Source: Hymenobacter mellowenesis (lineage in GTDB: Bacteria > Bacteroidota > Bacteroidia > Cytophagales > Hymenobacteraceae). From it: a DNA stretch of 64,000 bases. The stretch covers positions 1 through 64,000 of the forward strand of contig NZ_JAUQSX010000007.1 in assembly GCF_030581005.1 (NCBI RefSeq). Direction: 5' to 3'. The translations under genes were made by a program, and so were the position numbers. This document shows, piece by piece, positions 25,059 to 34,335 of the stretch; the first letter of the stretch is position 1; the number at the start of each line of letters is the position of its first letter. The notes beneath the pieces are model-generated. The model was not told the origin of the DNA, did no database searches, and worked only from the letters and a program-made list of their open reading frames with translations.

Positions 25059-26030
25059 ATGGAGTTGCTCACGGTTTCGGCCATCAGCCTGGAAGAACAC
25101 GGGCACTCAGTGCTGCAGGACATCAGCTTCCGCCAGGCGGCGCACCGGAAGTTGGCGCTGGCCGGCGAATCGGGTACGGGCAAAAGCACGCTGCTCCAAA
25201 TCATTGCCGGCCTCATTCAGCCCAGCGCTGGCGAAGTTCGCATCGACGGCGACCGGGTGCGCGGCCCCCAGGAAACCCTCGTGCCCGGCCACCCCGGCGT
25301 GGCCTACCTCTCCCAAAAATCCGACCTGCCGCACTCCTTGCGCGTCGAGCAGGTGCTGCGCTACGCTAACCAGCGCCCCACCGCCGAAGCCCAGGCCCTC
25401 TACGCCCTCTGCCGCATCGACCACCTCGCCCAGCGCCGCACCGACCAGCTCTCCGGTGGCGAGCAGCAGCGCGTGGCCCTGGCCCGGCTGCTGCTCGCCG
25501 CCCCGCGCCTGCTACTGCTCGACGAGCCCTTCTCCAACCTCGACCGCGTACACAAGCGCACCCTGCAAACCATTATCGAAGAATTGGGCACGCGCCTGGG
25601 CATCACCTGCCTGCTGGTGTCGCACGATGCGGCCGACACACTGCCCTGGGCCGATGAAATTCTGGTGCTGCACCAGGGCCGGATTGTGCAACAAGGCCCG
25701 CCCGCCCAGATTTATCGCCAGCCCGCCACCGAATACACCGCTGCCTTATTCGGCGACTATAACCTAGTGCGGGGCGCCGACCGCCGCAAGCTGCGGCCCC
25801 GCCCCCCGGCCGCCGCGGCCCTGCTGGTACGCCCCGAAGAATTCCTGGTTTCAGCCGCCAAACCAGGTTTGAAAGGCGTGGTAACGGCAGTCCGCTTTTT
25901 CGGCACTCATTACGAAGTTGAAGTTGCCTTGCCCGAAAACACTGTGCGGGTGCGGCAGCTTACGGATGCCTGGGCCGCGGGCCAAACCGTTTACCTCTCG
26001 CTGGCTGCCGGGGCTGGCTGGCCGATTTAA
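25059..26030 (+). CDS. ABC transporter ATP-binding protein (PotA/FbpC-like)
   Basis: A 323-residue ATPase that would power an inner membrane ABC importer. Walker A is GESGTGKST at residues 36-44, the signature is QLSGGEQQRVALAR, Walker B is RLLLLDEPFSNLD and the switch His lies in LLVSHDAADTLP. The C-terminal 80 residues (LVRPEEFLVSAAKPG, GVVTAVRFFGTHYEVEV) form a TOBE-like domain, as in iron(III), spermidine or molybdate ATPases. The start is the ATG at 25059. No permease or binding-protein gene adjoins it, so the substrate is unknown and its partners must lie elsewhere. The 260 bp before it show no clear promoter match. Confidence 0.9.
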   Translation: MELLTVSAISLEEHGHSVLQDISFRQAAHRKLALAGESGTGKSTLLQIIAGLIQPSAGEVRIDGDRVRGPQETLVPGHPGVAYLSQKSDLPHSLRVEQVLRYANQRPTAEAQALYALCRIDHLAQRRTDQLSGGEQQRVALARLLLAAPRLLLLDEPFSNLDRVHKRTLQTIIEELGTRLGITCLLVSHDAADTLPWADEILVLHQGRIVQQGPPAQIYRQPATEYTAALFGDYNLVRGADRRKLRPRPPAAAALLVRPEEFLVSAAKPGLKGVVTAVRFFGTHYEVEVALPENTVRVRQLTDAWAAGQTVYLSLAAGAGWPI

Positions 26031-26064
26031 TTTTAACGATATTCTGTTAAGAATTAGGAACAAA

Positions 26065-26096
26065 AAAAGGCGCTGACAATGATGCCAGCACCTTTT
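26065..26096. terminator. Bidirectional terminator between the ABC ATPase and CoA-binding genes
   Basis: AAAAGGCGCTG pairs with CAGCACCTTTT with one mismatch; an A-run and a T-run flank it. The two genes converge here. Confidence 0.8.
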
Positions 26097-26113
26097 CAAC
26101 AGGTTGATGCGGG

Positions 26114-26473
26114 CTAGTACTGCCCAATCGAAAGCAGAACCAGCGTGCAGGCTTCTTCCGTCTGGATGCCGCGCTGCTGGGCCAGGCGCTCCAGCTCCGG
26201 GTTTTCGGTGCCGGGATTGAATAGGATGCGCTTCGGCTGCAGGTCGAGGATGTAGTCGTACCAGGCGGGCTGGTTTTGCGGGCCCACGTAGAGGGTCACC
26301 GTGTCAATGTCCTTTTCCTGCGGCCGGTCGGTGTGAATGGCCATGCCGGCCACTTCGCCCTTGCGAATGCCGACGGGCACTACTTCGTGGCCGTGGTTTT
26401 TGAGCATGTGCGCCGCCCGGAACGAATAGCGGGCCGGATTATCAGAAGCGCCGAGAACGAGGGTCTTTTTCAT
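26114..26473 (-). CDS. CoA-binding domain protein (YccU-like)
   Basis: A 119-residue single-domain protein with a Rossmann-type CoA-binding fold: KKTLVLGASDNPARYSFRAA at the N-terminus, the mid-protein KGEVAGMAIHTD, and LQPKRILFNPGTENPEL near the C-terminus. These are typical of the COG1832 family, small cytoplasmic proteins of uncertain role. The ATG at 26473 has an AGGAGAG-like sequence (CTCTCCTC on the minus strand) just upstream, one of the few recognisable ribosome binding sites in the window. It converges with the ABC ATPase gene over a shared terminator. Confidence 0.88.
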   Translation of the reverse strand: MKKTLVLGASDNPARYSFRAAHMLKNHGHEVVPVGIRKGEVAGMAIHTDRPQEKDIDTVTLYVGPQNQPAWYDYILDLQPKRILFNPGTENPELERLAQQRGIQTEEACTLVLLSIGQY

Positions 26474-26598
26474 GAGGAGAGATTTCGGTGATGGAGCAGG
26501 CGCAAGCCGCGCCGCAAATGGAGCTTGTTTATTTCAGCCAACAATTCCGGCAGCTTCTGCGTGCGTCGCGTGGGTTGGCCAGTCGGCTAAAATTCCTT

Positions 26599-28167
26599 CT
26601 ACGACAAAACGGCCAAAACCGCTTCGGCGCACCGCTCGCCGTCCATGGCCGCCGACACGATGCCGCCGGCGTAGCCCGCGCCTTCGCCGCACGGAAACAG
26701 GCCCTGCACCACCGGATGCTGCAGCGTATCCTTATCGCGCGGAATGCGCACCGGCGCCGAGGTGCGGCTTTCCACGCCCACAATCTGGGCTGCGTTGGTG
26801 GCGTAACCCGGAATTTTCCGGCCGAAATCCTGGAAGCCCTGGCGCAGCCGCTCGGCCAGCACTGGCCCCAGCACGTCGTCCATCCGCAACGATACCAGGC
26901 CGGGCTGGTAAGACGTTTCGAGCAACTGGCCGGACGTTTTTTTCTTCAAAAAATCGCCCAGCAGCTGGGCCGGGGCCTGCTGTGTGCCGCCCGCGGCCTG
27001 GCACGCCCGCTGCTCCAGCGCCTGCTGGAAGCGCAAGCCCGCCAGGGCGCCGTACTGCCGCACGTCCAAATCTTCGAGCTCCACGGCGGCCACAATGCCG
27101 GAGTTGGCAAAGCGTGAGTCGCGCCGGCTCGGCGACATGCCGTTCACCACCACTTCGCCGGGCGCCGTGGCCGCTGGCACAATGAAGCCGCCCGGGCACA
27201 TGCAAAACGAAAAAACACCGCGCTGCCGGCCCTGCACTTCGGTTTGATGTACCAGCGAGTAAGATGCCGCCGGCAGCAGGCCGCGGTCGGTGCGGCGGTA
27301 CTGGGCCTGGTCGATGAGGGCCTGCGGGTGCTCGACGCGCACGCCCATGGCAAAGGGCTTGGCTTCGATGAGCACGCCGCGCCGGTCGAGCAGCTCATAA
27401 ATATCGCGGGCCGAGTGGCCGGTGGCCAGAATGGTAGCCTCCGCTTCCAGCACTTCCCCCGACGCCAGGACCACGCCGCGCAGCCGGTTGTTTTCCAGCA
27501 GCAGGTCGGTCATACGGGATTCGAACCGAACTTCGCCGCCAGCTTCAATGATGGCCTCGCGCAGGGCCTGCACCACGGCGGGCAGTTTATTGGTGCCGAT
27601 GTGGGGGTGGGCGTCCACCAAGATGTCGGGCGTGGCGCCGTGCTGCACCAGTCGCCGGAGCACGCGGCCCACGTCGCCGCGCTTGGTAGCACGGGTATAA
27701 AGTTTGCCATCAGAATATGTGCCAGCCCCGCCTTCGCCAAAGCAGTAGTTGGAATCGGGGTTCACTATCTGGTCTTTGTTAATAGCCGCTAAGTCGCGCC
27801 GCCGCGCGCGCACATCGAGGCCACGCTCCAGCACAATGGGCTTCAGCCCAAGCTCTAGGCAGCGCAGTGCCGCAAAAAGCCCCGCCGGACCAGCCCCCAC
27901 GATGATGATAGACCGGGAATTTGATTTAACATTTGGATAAACAAACCATGGCCCAAATAAGTCAGTAGGTGGGGTGGTCATGTAAATATCTGCTCGTATT
28001 CTGACAAGCGCCTGCCGACCACGCGCATCAATGGAACGGCGTTTCAGATGCACGAAATCAGCCTCGCCTGCTTGTAAGCCCGCCTGTTTCAGTATTGATT
28101 CGTATTGTGCAAACTCATCGAATGCAACTTCAGGAGGAAGAAGTATTTCTAATTCTTGTTTTGACAT
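26599..28167 (-). CDS. FAD-dependent dehydrogenase (COG2509 family)
   Basis: A 522-residue flavoprotein. The N-terminal 85 residues are a small domain common in this family (LPPEVAFDEFAQYESILKQA). The FAD-binding motif IIIVGAGPAGLFAALRCLE follows at about residue 87, with VLERGLDVRARRRD, then NYCFGEGGAGTYSDGKLYTR, a family signature, TILATGHSARDIYELL and the C-terminal FPCGEGAGYAGGIVSAAMDG. The substrate is not known for the family. An exact -7 element lies upstream at 28226. The ATG start at 28167 is well placed. It is divergent from the MFS transporter gene. Confidence 0.9.
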   Translation of the reverse strand: MSKQELEILLPPEVAFDEFAQYESILKQAGLQAGEADFVHLKRRSIDARGRQALVRIRADIYMTTPPTDLFGPWFVYPNVKSNSRSIIIVGAGPAGLFAALRCLELGLKPIVLERGLDVRARRRDLAAINKDQIVNPDSNYCFGEGGAGTYSDGKLYTRATKRGDVGRVLRRLVQHGATPDILVDAHPHIGTNKLPAVVQALREAIIEAGGEVRFESRMTDLLLENNRLRGVVLASGEVLEAEATILATGHSARDIYELLDRRGVLIEAKPFAMGVRVEHPQALIDQAQYRRTDRGLLPAASYSLVHQTEVQGRQRGVFSFCMCPGGFIVPAATAPGEVVVNGMSPSRRDSRFANSGIVAAVELEDLDVRQYGALAGLRFQQALEQRACQAAGGTQQAPAQLLGDFLKKKTSGQLLETSYQPGLVSLRMDDVLGPVLAERLRQGFQDFGRKIPGYATNAAQIVGVESRTSAPVRIPRDKDTLQHPVVQGLFPCGEGAGYAGGIVSAAMDGERCAEAVLAVLS

Positions 28168-28225
28168 TTGTGTAATTAAAAAGGTAGTTATCCTTTTGAT
28201 GGGTTGCCGAAAGTCAGCAGCCTCA

Positions 28226-28233
28226 CAAAGTTA
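28226..28233 (-). promoter_or_regulatory. -7 promoter element for the FAD dehydrogenase gene (TAACTTTG)
   Basis: The plus strand reads CAAAGTTA, an exact TAnnTTTG on the minus strand about 59 bp before the ATG at 28167. A TTTG at 28257-28260 could be the -33 box, at a slightly long spacing. Confidence 0.6.
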
Positions 28234-28315
28234 CGGCAACTCTAAAACTGCACCGGCAAATCAGCATCACGCTCCCTCTCTGGTGAGTCGGCCCATTCCT
28301 TTACTAGCTTGCCAT

Positions 28316-29647
28316 ATGGCCCAATCTCTTCCCAACACCACCTCCGTTTCACGCTTACGCTCCATCATCAGTGGCTCCATTGGCAATCTGGTGGAGTGGT
28401 ACGACTGGTATGCTTACTCCGGCTTTGCCCTCTACTTCGCGCCGGTCTTCTTTCCCAACGGAAACGATACGGCAAAGCTGCTGAACACCGCCGCCATTTT
28501 TGCGGTAGGATTTCTGATGCGCCCGCTGGGGGCCTGGCTGTTGGGAGCCTACGCCGACCAGCACGGGCGGCGGGCCGCGCTGCTGCTCTCGGTTCGCCTC
28601 ATGGCCGGGGGCTCGTTGCTGATTGCCATTGCCCCGGGCTACTCCCGAATCGGGGTGTTGGCGCCCGCCCTGCTGCTGCTGGCGCGGCTGGTGCAGGGCC
28701 TTAGTGTGGGCGGTGAATATGGTACCTCGGCCACTTACCTAAGCGAAATGGCCGGGGCCCGGCACCGCGGTTTCTGGTCCAGCTTTCAGTACCTCACCCT
28801 GATGGGCGGGCAGCTGTTGGCCCTGGTTGTGCTGTTGGGCTTGCAGCAGGTGATGTCGCCGGTGCAGCTGGGCGAATGGGGCTGGCGCATTCCGTTTGTG
28901 ATTGGCGCCATGGCCGCGCTGGGCGCCCTGTACCTGCGCACCCACATGGGCGAAACGGCTGCCTTTGCCGAGCAGCAGCAACACGGGCAGCCAGAAACGG
29001 ACGACGAAGGCCTGCCCGTGCGCAGCCGGCCCAGCCAGCTCACGGTGTTGTTGCAATACCCCAAAGCCGTGCTTACAGTGGTGGGCCTCACGCTGGGCGG
29101 TACGCTGGCTTTTTACACTTACACCACCTACGCCCAAAAATTCCTGGTCAACACCTCGGGTTTTTCTAAAGAATCGGCGACGTTGATTTCGTTTGGGGTG
29201 ATGACGGTGGCCCTCTTATTTCAGCCGCTCTTGGGGGCCATTTCCGATAAAGTGGGCCGGCGGCCGGTGCTCCTCATGTTTGGCATTGGCGCCACGCTGG
29301 GCACGGTGCCGCTGCTGCGCACGCTGGCCCAGACGCACGATGCCTGGGTGGCGGCGGGCCTGCTGGTGGCCGCGCTGTTTGTGGTGAGCGGCTACACGTC
29401 CATCAGCGCCGTGGTGAAGGCGGAGTTATTTCCGACCGAAATCCGGGCGCTGGGCGTCGGGCTGCCGTTTGCGCTGACGGTGGCCATTTTTGGCGGCACG
29501 GCGGAATACGTGGCCTTATTCGCCAAAGACCAGGGCGTGGAAGAATGGTTCTACTGGTACGTCACGGTCTGCGCCCTGATTTCGCTGCTGGTGTACTGGC
29601 ACATGGGCGAAACCCGGGCCGAAAAAGGCCAGATGCGCCACGACTAG
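28316..29647 (+). CDS. MFS transporter, metabolite:H+ symporter type (KgtP/ProP-like)
   Basis: A 443-residue inner membrane carrier of the MHS branch of the major facilitator superfamily, which takes up dicarboxylates, sugars acids or osmolytes with protons. Typical features are SGSIGNLVEWYDWYAYS at the first span, FLMRPLGAWLLGAYADQHGR, the LLARLVQGLSVGGEYGTSAT motif and the duplicated SDKVGRRPVLL loop in the second half, followed by ELFPTEIRALGVGL. The ATG at 28316 begins right before the first span; the longer frame back to 28031 overlaps the divergent FAD gene and is rejected. The substrate cannot be told. Only 7 bp separate it from the convergent gene. Confidence 0.92.
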   Translation: MAQSLPNTTSVSRLRSIISGSIGNLVEWYDWYAYSGFALYFAPVFFPNGNDTAKLLNTAAIFAVGFLMRPLGAWLLGAYADQHGRRAALLLSVRLMAGGSLLIAIAPGYSRIGVLAPALLLLARLVQGLSVGGEYGTSATYLSEMAGARHRGFWSSFQYLTLMGGQLLALVVLLGLQQVMSPVQLGEWGWRIPFVIGAMAALGALYLRTHMGETAAFAEQQQHGQPETDDEGLPVRSRPSQLTVLLQYPKAVLTVVGLTLGGTLAFYTYTTYAQKFLVNTSGFSKESATLISFGVMTVALLFQPLLGAISDKVGRRPVLLMFGIGATLGTVPLLRTLAQTHDAWVAAGLLVAALFVVSGYTSISAVVKAELFPTEIRALGVGLPFALTVAIFGGTAEYVALFAKDQGVEEWFYWYVTVCALISLLVYWHMGETRAEKGQMRHD

Positions 29648-29654
29648 CGCGGGT

Positions 29655-29942
29655 TCAGCCCAAGGGTTCCGAAGCAGGCGAGGAATCGTTTTTGCCATTG
29701 GCAAAGCCGTTGGCCAGCTTGCCCAGGTCGACGTGCGACTTGGCCGTATTGGCGTACACTTCGGTTAGCATGACCGAGAGGGCCTTGGCCACCTCGGGCC
29801 CGCTACGGGCAATGGCGCCCGAAATCACGCCGTAGTAAAACGTCGCCAGCGTGTCGCCGTCCCACATTTGCCGAATGTTCTCGTGCAGGGTGCGCGCCTG
29901 GTCGAGGGACGTGTTGATGATTTTTTGTTCCGATTCGTTCAT
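29655..29942 (-). CDS. Small hypothetical protein
   Basis: A 95-residue, probably helical cytoplasmic protein with no signal peptide or membrane span; the middle (TLATFYYGVISGAIARSGPE) is the most hydrophobic part. I recognise no family. It follows the M23-like gene by 46 bp on the same strand and converges tightly with the MFS gene. The codon bias and ATG at 29942 look real. Confidence 0.6.
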   Translation of the reverse strand: MNESEQKIINTSLDQARTLHENIRQMWDGDTLATFYYGVISGAIARSGPEVAKALSVMLTEVYANTAKSHVDLGKLANGFANGKNDSSPASEPLG

Positions 29943-29988
29943 GGCAGCGGCTGACCCCAGCAGGGTAGAAGGCGAGTGGTGCGAGGGT

Positions 29989-30762
29989 TTACGGGCGGGC
30001 CGGTCCCTGGTTTCCGCGGGCGAACCGAACCGGCAGCTCCAGGGCTGCGGCTTCGCCGGGGTAGTTTACCACAAATACCAGGGGCGCCGGTTTTGCTCGG
30101 GCGTCCGAGGTGGCGATGCGCTGACCCTTGTTCACGTATTGGCCAATGGACACGCCTACGCTGCTCGGGGCAATGTTCAAATAGCTGGCGTAACTGCCGT
30201 CTTCGTGAAACACCGTGATGAAATTGAAGGCAGACCGGGTATTCTTGCGGCAATCTTCCCGGTAGTTGACCACGATGCCATTACGGGCGGCGAGCACGGG
30301 CATGCGTGCCGGCAAGTCAAACAAGTAGTCGTGGTGGGTGATGTTGGTGCGCTTGCTCTTTGGAACAGACGGGGTGGGCCGAAACACCTGCACCGAGTCG
30401 CTCGGGAACCGGTACACGTACGTCGTGTCGGGGGGACGGGAAGTGTAGATGCCTAGCTGGGCCGGATAGTCGTAATGATACGAATACGCAAGCCCGGGCG
30501 TATAAGTAAACGTCGTCAGTAGTTGGGGCTGCTTAGCCGGAAACACCACCAGGCGCATGGGCAGCGCGTCGGTGGACTGCATGTTTACCAGCCGGGCCTT
30601 GAGGGTGATGGTGTAAGGCACAAAGGCGTGGTTTTCCGCATAAAGGAAAACCACGCCTTGATGATTGTCAACGTGATATACATTCGCCAGCTGCGCCTGT
30701 GCCTGCGCCGGTCGGTGGCTGCTCAGCGCGGCCACCACTGCTATCCATCCTGTGGCACGCAT
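29989..30762 (-). CDS. Secreted M23-like (LytM-fold) protein with degenerate active site
   Basis: A 257-residue exported protein with a signal peptide ending in AQAQAQ near residue 24. The second half follows the layout of M23 peptidoglycan endopeptidases: THHDYLFDLPARMPVLAARN, GIVVNY, FITVFHEDGSYASYLNIAPS, and GQYVNKGQRIATSDA. However, the zinc ligands are not kept: the final HLHF is replaced by PLVFVV and the YxHL His by Asn (YLN). It is therefore probably a non-catalytic LytM-like protein that regulates or binds cell wall enzymes. It lies 31 bp after the tryptophan dioxygenase gene on the same strand, so co-transcription is possible. Confidence 0.75.
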   Translation of the reverse strand: MRATGWIAVVAALSSHRPAQAQAQLANVYHVDNHQGVVFLYAENHAFVPYTITLKARLVNMQSTDALPMRLVVFPAKQPQLLTTFTYTPGLAYSYHYDYPAQLGIYTSRPPDTTYVYRFPSDSVQVFRPTPSVPKSKRTNITHHDYLFDLPARMPVLAARNGIVVNYREDCRKNTRSAFNFITVFHEDGSYASYLNIAPSSVGVSIGQYVNKGQRIATSDARAKPAPLVFVVNYPGEAAALELPVRFARGNQGPARP

Positions 30763-30793
30763 ACTTCGGCAGCTAATGAAAAAGTAATGGGGC

Positions 30794-31786
30794 TTACACG
30801 CCCACGCTTTCTTCCAGCACGCTTTCCACCCAGCCCTTGCCCCAGTCGTCGAGCTCCTGCTGGCTCCACAGCTGCGGGTAGAAAATGCGGCGCTGGAACT
30901 TGGGCGGCAGGTAGTTGCGCCAATTGGTGCCGCCGGTGGCGGCCACGTCGGTGGGGTTGCGCTGCAGGTAGCGCACTGCCGATTTGAAGTGCATCAGGGG
31001 CCAGTTCACGTTCACGCTCACGTCGAGCTGGCGCATGGCGCGCATGAGGCGGGGGTGGCGCTGGTCTTCCTGGGGCAGGCGCTGCACCACGGCCCACACA
31101 TTGCGGTCGTGGAAGGCTTCGGCGTGGCGCACGAGGTCGGCCGTATACTTGCGCTCAAACTCGATGAGGGTGAGGGCTTTGGCGCCGCTGGACTCGATGG
31201 TAGCACCCGCTTTCCAGTAGATGCAGCCCAACAGTTGGTCGAAATCGTGGGCCGAAGCCTCGCCCAGCGTCTGGCGCTTCACCTGGTCGGTAAGGTTTTC
31301 GAGGGCAGTGCTGGCAATCTCAATCATGCGGTACTGCACCGACTGAAAGCCCGAGGCCGGCATCAGGGCCATGCGGAAATCGAGAAACTGCTGCTTGTCC
31401 ATGCCGTCGACCATCACATCGAACGAATCGATGAGGTTGTCGAAATAGCGGTTGATGCGGCCCAGGCGCAGCACCACTTCGCCTAGCGTGGGCTTTTGGA
31501 GGTTGCCGATTTGCTCGTACTCGCAGAGGCAGAGCTTGAAATAGAGCTCCGAAATCTGGTGGTATATGATGAAAATCCGCTCATCGGGCAGGTTCGTGAG
31601 CGGACGTTGCAGGGAGAGTAAAGTGTCTAACTCAATATAATCCCAGTAGTTGATGTACTTGGCGTGGTAGAGACCTTCGAGGTAAGCGGCCAGGTCTTGG
31701 CCATCGGGGACGTATTTTTCCTGAAGCCGGCGCAACTGCGCCAGTACGGCCGGAGAAAATTCGTCCGGGGTGGGAGGGGCGGACAT
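30794..31786 (-). CDS. kynA: Tryptophan 2,3-dioxygenase
   Basis: A heme enzyme that opens the indole ring of tryptophan to N-formylkynurenine, the first step of the kynurenine pathway. Residues about 71-85 (IFIIYHQISELYFKL, with His76 and Glu80) form the substrate pocket motif of the family. FLDFRMALMPASGFQSVQYR and RYLQRNPTDVAATGGTNWRN are also characteristic. The ATG at 31786 gives 330 residues, as usual; the extension to 31903 adds 39 unrelated residues and is rejected. No other kynurenine genes adjoin it. Confidence 0.96.
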   Translation of the reverse strand: MSAPPTPDEFSPAVLAQLRRLQEKYVPDGQDLAAYLEGLYHAKYINYWDYIELDTLLSLQRPLTNLPDERIFIIYHQISELYFKLCLCEYEQIGNLQKPTLGEVVLRLGRINRYFDNLIDSFDVMVDGMDKQQFLDFRMALMPASGFQSVQYRMIEIASTALENLTDQVKRQTLGEASAHDFDQLLGCIYWKAGATIESSGAKALTLIEFERKYTADLVRHAEAFHDRNVWAVVQRLPQEDQRHPRLMRAMRQLDVSVNVNWPLMHFKSAVRYLQRNPTDVAATGGTNWRNYLPPKFQRRIFYPQLWSQQELDDWGKGWVESVLEESVGV

Positions 31787-32017
31787 GATGGTGGTGAGAA
31801 GAGGGTGAGGTGGGGAAATGCCTTGGGTGGAGGCGCGACAAATATCGTCAAAATACTGTGGTTCCAATGACCAGTAGTAAGCGGCTTGCCGAACAAATTG
31901 CAACGGTCGCGCTTAGGCGGCGTCTCTGCCCCTCAGCTACCGGGCCAAGCATGGCCCAGCCGCAACCACCGGCCCGCGCACTTCGGCGCGTTTAAGTCAG
32001 ATTCCGCCTTCATCAGC

Positions 32018-32025
32018 TACTTTTA
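32018..32025 (+). promoter_or_regulatory. Weak -7-like element before the serine dehydratase gene
   Basis: TACTTTTA differs from TAnnTTTG only at the last base, 32 bp before the ATG at 32058. A tentative call. Confidence 0.35.
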
Positions 32026-32057
32026 ACCCCGCAATCCTATTAGGGTAGCCCCCGTGC

Positions 32058-32738
32058 ATGGCCGAGAAATCCAGTATTTTTGATATGATTGGCCCGGTGA
32101 TGATTGGGCCGAGCTCGTCGCACACGGCGGGCGTGGTGCGCATTGCCCGCGCGGCCATTCGCATTCTGGGCGCGTTGCCCACCGAGGCGGTCATCACCTT
32201 CTACAATTCGTTTGCGCGCACCTACGAAGGCCACGGCTCCGACCGGGCCATCGTGGCCGGCCTGCTGGGCTACGCGCCCGACGACACCCGCATCCGCACG
32301 GCCTTCGACCACGCCGCCGAAACAGGCCTAAAATTCACCTTCCAGAGCGTGGGCAATGCTTCAACCATGCACCCCAACACCATCAAGCTCAACCTGCTGG
32401 ATGGCGCCACCGGGCACCGCGTGGAAGTGGTGGGCCAGAGCCGCGGCGGCGGCGTGATTCGCATTGTGGAAGTGGACGGTTTCCCGGCCGACTTTTCGGG
32501 CGCGCTGCACACGCTCATCATTGATGCCCACGACGTGCCGGGTTCCATTGCCTTCATTGCGTCGGTTATTGCGCACGATGAATGCAACATTGCCACCATG
32601 TTTGTGAGCCGCAAGGGCCGCAACGACGCTGCCCGGCAGTTTATCGAGATGGACAGCCCTATCAAGGAAATTACGCTGGCCTACCTGCGGCAGCTGCACT
32701 GGGTGCAGCGCATCACCTACATTCCGACGCTGGACTAG
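32058..32738 (+). CDS. sdaAB: L-serine dehydratase, iron-sulfur type, beta subunit
   Basis: With the alpha chain it deaminates L-serine to pyruvate and ammonia. The start MAEKSSIFDMIGPVMIGPSS, followed by SHTAGVVRIARAA, is diagnostic of the beta domain, and residues about 150-226 (HTLIIDAHDVPGSIAFIASV) form an ACT-like regulatory domain. In many bacteria alpha and beta are adjacent or fused; here the next gene is a TolC-type protein, so the alpha subunit (with the 4Fe-4S cysteines) must be elsewhere. The ATG at 32058 is clear, and 226 residues match the split form. Confidence 0.93.
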   Translation: MAEKSSIFDMIGPVMIGPSSSHTAGVVRIARAAIRILGALPTEAVITFYNSFARTYEGHGSDRAIVAGLLGYAPDDTRIRTAFDHAAETGLKFTFQSVGNASTMHPNTIKLNLLDGATGHRVEVVGQSRGGGVIRIVEVDGFPADFSGALHTLIIDAHDVPGSIAFIASVIAHDECNIATMFVSRKGRNDAARQFIEMDSPIKEITLAYLRQLHWVQRITYIPTLD

Positions 32739-32807
32739 CGCGGCTGGCGTAATAAAAACCGAAATTTGCCGATTATCCTTTCTCCGAATACCCCACTTTT
32801 CTGCAAG

Positions 32808-34334
32808 ATGAAACGACGGACTACTTCCTCGGCGCTCCGGCGCCGGGTGCTGGCCGGGTTGGCGGGCACCGTGCTGCTGGCCCCCGCCGCCCAGGCCCAA
32901 ACCACGGCCGCCCCGCCGGCCACCGCCCTGGGCAGCGCCGCTCAGGCCCCCACCGGCCCCTGGACGCTGCAAAGCGCCGTGGACTACGCCCTGGCCCACA
33001 ACCTGAACGTGCGCCTGAGCGAGCTGCAGGCCAAGAACAACCAGCAGGTGCTCCGCCAGAGCCGGGCCGCGCTGCTGCCCTCGGCCAACCTAAGCGCCTC
33101 CCAGAGCTGGCAATACGGCACGAGCGTGAACCCGCTCACTTACGAATTTCAGAGCAACACTGTGCGGGCCAACAACCTGGCGGGTGTGGCGCAAGTCACG
33201 CTGTTTCAAGGGTTTCAGCTGCGCAACACCATCCGGCGCAACGACCTGGACTACCAGGCCAGCCTGGCCGACATTGAGAAGGCGCGCAACGACCTGAGCC
33301 TGAACGTGGCCTCGGCCTTTCTACAGCTGGTACTGGCCCAGGAGCTGGTGCGCGCCAACCAGACGCGCGTGGAAAGCGACAACGCCCAGATTGCCCGCAC
33401 CCGGATTTTGCTCAAAGCCGGTAGCATTCCCGAAAGTACCTTGCTCGACAGCCAGTCGCAGCTGGCCACCGATGAGCTGAACGTGGTGACGGCCCAGAAC
33501 CAGGCCACCCTGGCCCGGCTCTCGCTGATGCAGCTGCTCAACCTCGACGCGTCGGCTGCTAAAACTTTCGAGATTGAGGTGCCGCAGTTTCCCGACCCGG
33601 ACGAAGACGCGCCCTTGGCCCTCGACCTGGACCAAACCTACCAGTCGGCCGCCGGCCGCCTGCCCGAAATCAAGGCGGCCGAGCTGCGGGTGCAAAGCGC
33701 GCGCCGGGGCACCGACCTGGCTCGCGGCGGCTACTACCCGCGCCTCGCCCTGTCGGGGCAGGTGTTTTCGGGCTACTCGTCGGTGCGGACCGTGACGCAG
33801 GTGGGCAACGACTCGACGGCGCGGCGCACCACATTCTTCGTGAACAATGCCGGCACCCTCACGCCGCTCAGCGTGCTCACCTACCAGCGCAACATCATCA
33901 GCCTGCCGCAGGGCTTCTGGGACCAGCTGAACCAGAACCTGGGCCAGCAGATTCAGTTCCAGCTCAATATTCCGGTGTTCAACGGCTTGCAGGTCCGCAC
34001 CGGGGTGCAGCGCGCCATCATCAACGAGCAGGCCCAGAGCGTGCGCGCCGAGCAGGCCCGCCTCACGCTGCGCCAGAGCATCGAGCAGGCCTATGCCGAT
34101 GCCCGCGCCGCCCAGCTGCAGTACGCCGCCGCCAAGCGCCAGGTCACGGCCCTCACCCTCACGCAGCGCAACTCGGAAATCCGTTTCAACAACGGCCTGC
34201 TGAACGGCACCGAGTTCAACATCACGAAGAATAACCTGACGTTCGCCGAATCGAACCGCATTCAGGCCAAGTACAGCTACATCTTCCGGCGCAAGGTGCT
34301 CGACTTTTACCAGGGTAAACCTCTTTCTCTTTAA
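32808..34334 (+). CDS. TolC-family outer membrane efflux protein
   Basis: A 508-residue exported protein with signal peptide to about residue 33 (PAAQAQ). It shows two repeats of the outer membrane factor fold: SAVDYALAHNLNVRLSELQA and later LRQSIEQAYADARAAQLQYA, both long helices of the periplasmic tunnel, with PVFNGLQVRTGVQRA before the second. It forms the outer membrane channel of a tripartite exporter. The ATG at 32808 (MKRRTTSSAL) begins the signal peptide. A GAAATTTG near-match to the -7 consensus lies at 32761. The adaptor gene follows after an AT-rich inverted repeat. Confidence 0.92.
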   Translation: MKRRTTSSALRRRVLAGLAGTVLLAPAAQAQTTAAPPATALGSAAQAPTGPWTLQSAVDYALAHNLNVRLSELQAKNNQQVLRQSRAALLPSANLSASQSWQYGTSVNPLTYEFQSNTVRANNLAGVAQVTLFQGFQLRNTIRRNDLDYQASLADIEKARNDLSLNVASAFLQLVLAQELVRANQTRVESDNAQIARTRILLKAGSIPESTLLDSQSQLATDELNVVTAQNQATLARLSLMQLLNLDASAAKTFEIEVPQFPDPDEDAPLALDLDQTYQSAAGRLPEIKAAELRVQSARRGTDLARGGYYPRLALSGQVFSGYSSVRTVTQVGNDSTARRTTFFVNNAGTLTPLSVLTYQRNIISLPQGFWDQLNQNLGQQIQFQLNIPVFNGLQVRTGVQRAIINEQAQSVRAEQARLTLRQSIEQAYADARAAQLQYAAAKRQVTALTLTQRNSEIRFNNGLLNGTEFNITKNNLTFAESNRIQAKYSYIFRRKVLDFYQGKPLSL

Positions 34335-34335
34335 T

